The notes below the pieces were generated by a model. The model made no database searches, was not told the origin of the DNA, and saw only the letters and a list, made by a program, of their open reading frames with translations. A stretch of DNA of 54,166 nucleotides from the NCBI GenBank assembly GCA_002502855.1, contig DAQK01000001.1:121098-175263 (forward strand). Direction: 5' to 3'. Source of the stretch: Methanobacterium sp. UBA279 (lineage in GTDB: Archaea > Methanobacteriota > Methanobacteria > Methanobacteriales > Methanobacteriaceae). Positions 53,628-54,166 of this stretch are shown here, one piece after another; position 1 is the stretch's first letter; each line of letters opens with the position of its first letter. Made by a program: the position numbers and the translations under genes.

Positions 53628-53954
53628 TTATTCTTGATATGAAACTGCTGTTCCAACCACGGTGACCATTATGGTGTTTCCCATGGTGCCTCCCAGGTTA
53701 TTGTAGGCTATCCGGGTGCCTATTATTGCATTGGCACCTAATTTTTCCGCCTCTTCAATCATACTTTCCATGGCCAGGTTACGGGCAGCGGTCAGTTCTT
53801 CCTCGTATTTAGATGTTCTTCCCCCTACCACGTCTCTCACACCGGAAAACAAGTCTTTATATAGATTGGCACCTAGTAGGGCGTCTCCGGCTACTAAACC
53901 GTAATATTTGGTTATTTCTTTTCCCTGAATAGTTGGTGATGTTAATATCAGCAT
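53628..53954 (-). CDS. YbjQ/UPF0145 family protein
   Basis: 108 aa, complete single domain: LTSPTIQGKEITKYYGLVAGD, ARNLAMESMIEEAEKLGANAIIG, TIMVTVVGTAVSY. Putative heavy-metal-binding family with a pentameric fold; function unknown. Co-transcribed with the membrane-fused paralogue. ATG start; the ribosome site is not strong. The 53955-54166 stretch upstream is A/T-rich, with a possible TATA near 54100, and no other gene. Confidence 0.9.
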   Translation of the reverse strand: MLILTSPTIQGKEITKYYGLVAGDALLGANLYKDLFSGVRDVVGGRTSKYEEELTAARNLAMESMIEEAEKLGANAIIGTRIAYNNLGGTMGNTIMVTVVGTAVSYQE

Positions 53955-54166
53955 CTGATTTCATCTGTAGATCTTTTGGTAATCATTATATCACTAACAG
54001 GGTATCTGATTTGGTGTGAAAATTTCCTGTTTGTTTGAGCTTGGTTTCACGTTTTGATATATAATCAGTTGTTTCCTGGTAAAAGTACTGTTGGATATTT
54101 TGTATATATTAAAATGGGGTCTTAAGAATCGAAAGATTTATTTAATAATGGGATATAATGTTTTAT

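Overview
The window reads as chromosomal DNA of a hydrogenotrophic methanogen of the Methanobacteriales, most likely Methanobacterium. This rests on an Mvh-type [NiFe] hydrogenase, a TfrB-like CoM/CoB fumarate reductase subunit, an FwdC-like beta-helix protein, a 2-phosphoglycerate kinase (cyclic 2,3-diphosphoglycerate pathway), archaeal RfcL/RfcS, archaeal SepF, a histone-fold protein, TATA-type promoters and GGAGGTGA-type ribosome binding sites. No tRNA, rRNA, CRISPR array or insertion sequence was recognised.

Layout. 0.2-3.8 kb: FwdC-like protein, an APC amino acid permease that appears to start at ATT, an unknown protein and a broken ribbon-helix-helix gene. 3.8-7.8 kb: clamp loader (rfcS-rfcL) and a large roadblock protein. 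8.0-11.3 kb: a four-gene operon of ferredoxin, V4R-like protein, and small and large hydrogenase subunits. 11.6-13.9 kb: RNase Z, MscS and sortase. 14.2-17.5 kb: nadC, a histone-like protein, ZPR1 and 2-phosphoglycerate kinase. 17.7-23.6 kb: a cell-organisation island of roadblock, DUF1611, SepF, DUF2226 and two MinD ATPases, followed by a PfkB kinase. 23.6-25.5 kb: TatD-like hydrolase and two decayed genes. 25.6-31.8 kb: a SAP-like mini-protein, glyS, dcd, DUF1512, a SPOUT methyltransferase and tfrB. 32-33.3 kb: two convergent metallopeptidase-type genes. 33.5-40.6 kb: the iorAB / ACT / aryl-CoA ligase set, split by a regulator, a membrane protein and a MacB-type ABC transporter. 40.6-54.2 kb: envelope and accessory genes (PsbP-like, sodium symporter, MBL hydrolase, two secreted proteins, zinc-ribbon membrane protein, AttH/CrtC-like protein, pirin, two YbjQ-type proteins) with three more pseudogenes.

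Working together: the hydrogenase operon looks self-contained (ferredoxin as electron partner, V4R protein as a candidate ligand-binding or maturation factor) but lacks MvhD. SepF, MinD, DUF2226 and roadblock proteins suggest a division or positioning module. IorAB, ACT and the CoA ligase form the known route between aryl acids and aryl pyruvates.

Most unusual: two genes with good ribosome binding sites but ATT where ATG is expected; a histone fold with an acidic N-terminal tail and a C-terminal helix; a MinD paralogue with Lys-to-Arg in its P-loop; 26-35 bp tandem repeats at gene ends and in leaders, three of them spanning or abutting stop codons; and six pseudogenes, all accessory, beside intact housekeeping genes.
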